This document shows, in pieces, positions 41,954 to 42,667 of a stretch of 42,667 nt of DNA (positions are counted from its first letter, which is position 1; every line of letters begins with the position of its first letter). This DNA comes from DATLMR01 sp035634255 (GTDB lineage Bacteria; Acidobacteriota; Blastocatellia; UBA7656), in the NCBI GenBank assembly GCA_035634255.1, contig DASQDI010000123.1, forward strand, positions 1 to 42,667, given 5' to 3'. Under the pieces are notes generated by a model. It did no database searches, had not been told where the DNA came from, and saw only the letters and a program-made list of their open reading frames with translations. Both the position numbers and the translations under genes were made by a program.

Positions 41954-42622
41954 TCACGTAACTTCCTCAATAAGTCGCTTTCGCACCGCTGCTATTTTAC
42001 GGTTAAGACGTTTTGTCGCTTTGTAAACGTCCTTAATGTCTATGCCGGTTGCGGCGGCAATTTCGCTGGACTTTTCATATCCATCAAGCATCGCCTGAAT
42101 AATGTGGGTGACTTCATCATCGCCCTCTGCCTCTTCCAACAGCATCTTAATCGCCTTATCTCGCGCCCGCTGCTCGCCTTGGCCTTCTTCTCTTGCCAAT
42201 AGCTCTATCTCTGGTGTTGCGGCTTGGCGGACCAGCCAGTCTGTCTCAGGTTGACTCTCCGGCGACCTCGTATGCCAGTTTTTTTCATCATCACTACCAG
42301 GTTGCGGCTCAGCCGTCAGCATTGTATTATCTTTGCCGGTTGCTAAATGATATAGAAGGCTGTCGATAACATCCATCAAATACTTCTTGAAATCTGGGTC
42401 TTTTCCCATATCCCAGCGCCGCTCGCCAGTCAGAGTTTTCTCAATTGCCAAATACACGACGGTCTCGACCGTTTCGCCCCCAGGTAACTCTTCTTTACTT
42501 CCCGTGCGCCAGGTATAGCCATGGGTCGCCTGCGCCTGCATCGCATAGCGACCCAAGTGTAAAACCAGCCGGTCAAATTCGTCTCTGCTCATCCGTTCAA
42601 TCAATTTATGCGCGTCATTCAT
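41954..42622 (-). CDS. Sigma-70-like protein at the head of the protease-helicase cluster
   Basis: A 222-residue protein. The N-terminal part ('RMSRDEFDRLVLHLGRYAMQ', then 'GERRWDMGKDPDFKKYLMDV' with 'IDSLLYHLATGK') resembles sigma region 2. The C-terminal 'SSEIAAATGIDIKDVYKATK' plus 'RLNRKIAAVRKRL' is a region-4-type HTH. The linker is long and acidic. ATG at 42622 has GAGGGAG upstream. It is first in the minus-strand cluster and may direct polymerase to the cluster promoter or act as an anti-repressor. The promoter itself lies at or beyond the window edge. Sigma activity is not proven; key promoter-melting residues are not obvious. Confidence 0.65.
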   Translation of the reverse strand: MNDAHKLIERMSRDEFDRLVLHLGRYAMQAQATHGYTWRTGSKEELPGGETVETVVYLAIEKTLTGERRWDMGKDPDFKKYLMDVIDSLLYHLATGKDNTMLTAEPQPGSDDEKNWHTRSPESQPETDWLVRQAATPEIELLAREEGQGEQRARDKAIKMLLEEAEGDDEVTHIIQAMLDGYEKSSEIAAATGIDIKDVYKATKRLNRKIAAVRKRLIEEVT

Positions 42623-42667
42623 TCATCTTAAGCTCCCTCAAAGGAAATAGAACTGCTCACTATCTAG

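Larger units (their letters stand above)
30913..42667. mobile_element. Integrative island inserted at tRNA-Cys (right end outside the window)
   Basis: From just after tRNA-Cys to the window end the DNA is visibly richer in A+T and its codon choice differs from the core. The gene content is typical of an integrative, possibly self-replicating element: tyrosine integrase, excisionase-type HTH, primase-ATPase, small zinc-finger proteins, and a nuclease/protease cluster. No second tRNA-Cys 3' end is present, so the element extends past 42667. Confidence 0.85.

Noticed and set aside
30913..42667. CRISPR array or cas genes in the island
   Set aside because: No regularly spaced repeats with unique spacers were seen, and no Cas motifs in any coding region.

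Overview
The window comes from a G+C-rich bacterial chromosome, most likely an Acidobacteriota (Blastocatellia-like) organism. The main pointers are an 'orphan' MacB/FtsX duplicated permease of the ADOP type, the class of housekeeping genes present, and the composition. The assignment is inference, since no rRNA is present. Positions 1-30.9 kb are dense core genome. From about 30.9 kb to the right edge the DNA is visibly richer in A+T and carries integrase, replication and nuclease genes. This part is an integrative island inserted at a tRNA-Cys gene.

Core region. 1-6.7 kb (+ strand): the 3' part of topA, an AI-2E-family membrane protein, a DUF4349 lipoprotein, a class A penicillin-binding protein and a HEAT-repeat protein. 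6.7-12.2 kb (- strand): prepilin peptidase, gamma-glutamyltransferase, tyrosyl-tRNA synthetase and a UbiB/ABC1 kinase, read from a promoter near 12.27 kb. 12.3-14.2 kb: two convergent glycosyltransferases (GT4, GT2). 14.3-16.8 kb: the ADOP permease. 16.8-22.1 kb: a strong promoter, a very well conserved c-di-AMP (ydaO/yuaA) riboswitch and an intrinsic terminator, then a sulfate-type ABC transporter operon (sbp-cysT-cysW-cysA). Its ATPase carries a C-terminal extension with two universal-stress-protein-like (USP) domains. 22.2-23.5 kb: an ECF sigma factor, a zinc-finger anti-sigma and a small membrane protein. 23.6-29.1 kb (- strand): msrQ, msrP, mutS and a group-III-like 6-phosphofructokinase. 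29.2-30.6 kb (+): tsaB and rimI. tRNA-Gly(GCC) and tRNA-Cys(GCA) follow.

Island (about 30.9-42.7 kb, right end not in the window). A tyrosine integrase abuts tRNA-Cys. Next come a CGNR-like zinc-finger protein, a small excisionase-type HTH protein with paired upstream repeats, and a primase-ATPase replication protein whose 3' end contains iteron-like repeats. Two small zinc-finger proteins follow, flanked by two copies of the same 14-bp palindrome. A four-gene minus-strand cluster closes the window: a sigma-like protein, an HTH regulator, a 1.1-kaa fusion of an ImmA/IrrE metalloprotease with a UvrD-type helicase, and a membrane-anchored HNH nuclease. This cluster is the best candidate for an undescribed system, plausibly a DNA-damage or phage sensing/defence module, but that function is inference.

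The second notable point is the sulfate-type transporter, where a c-di-AMP riboswitch lies upstream of an operon whose ATPase carries USP-like domains. USP domains of some other proteins bind c-di-AMP, so two levels of control by one second messenger are possible.
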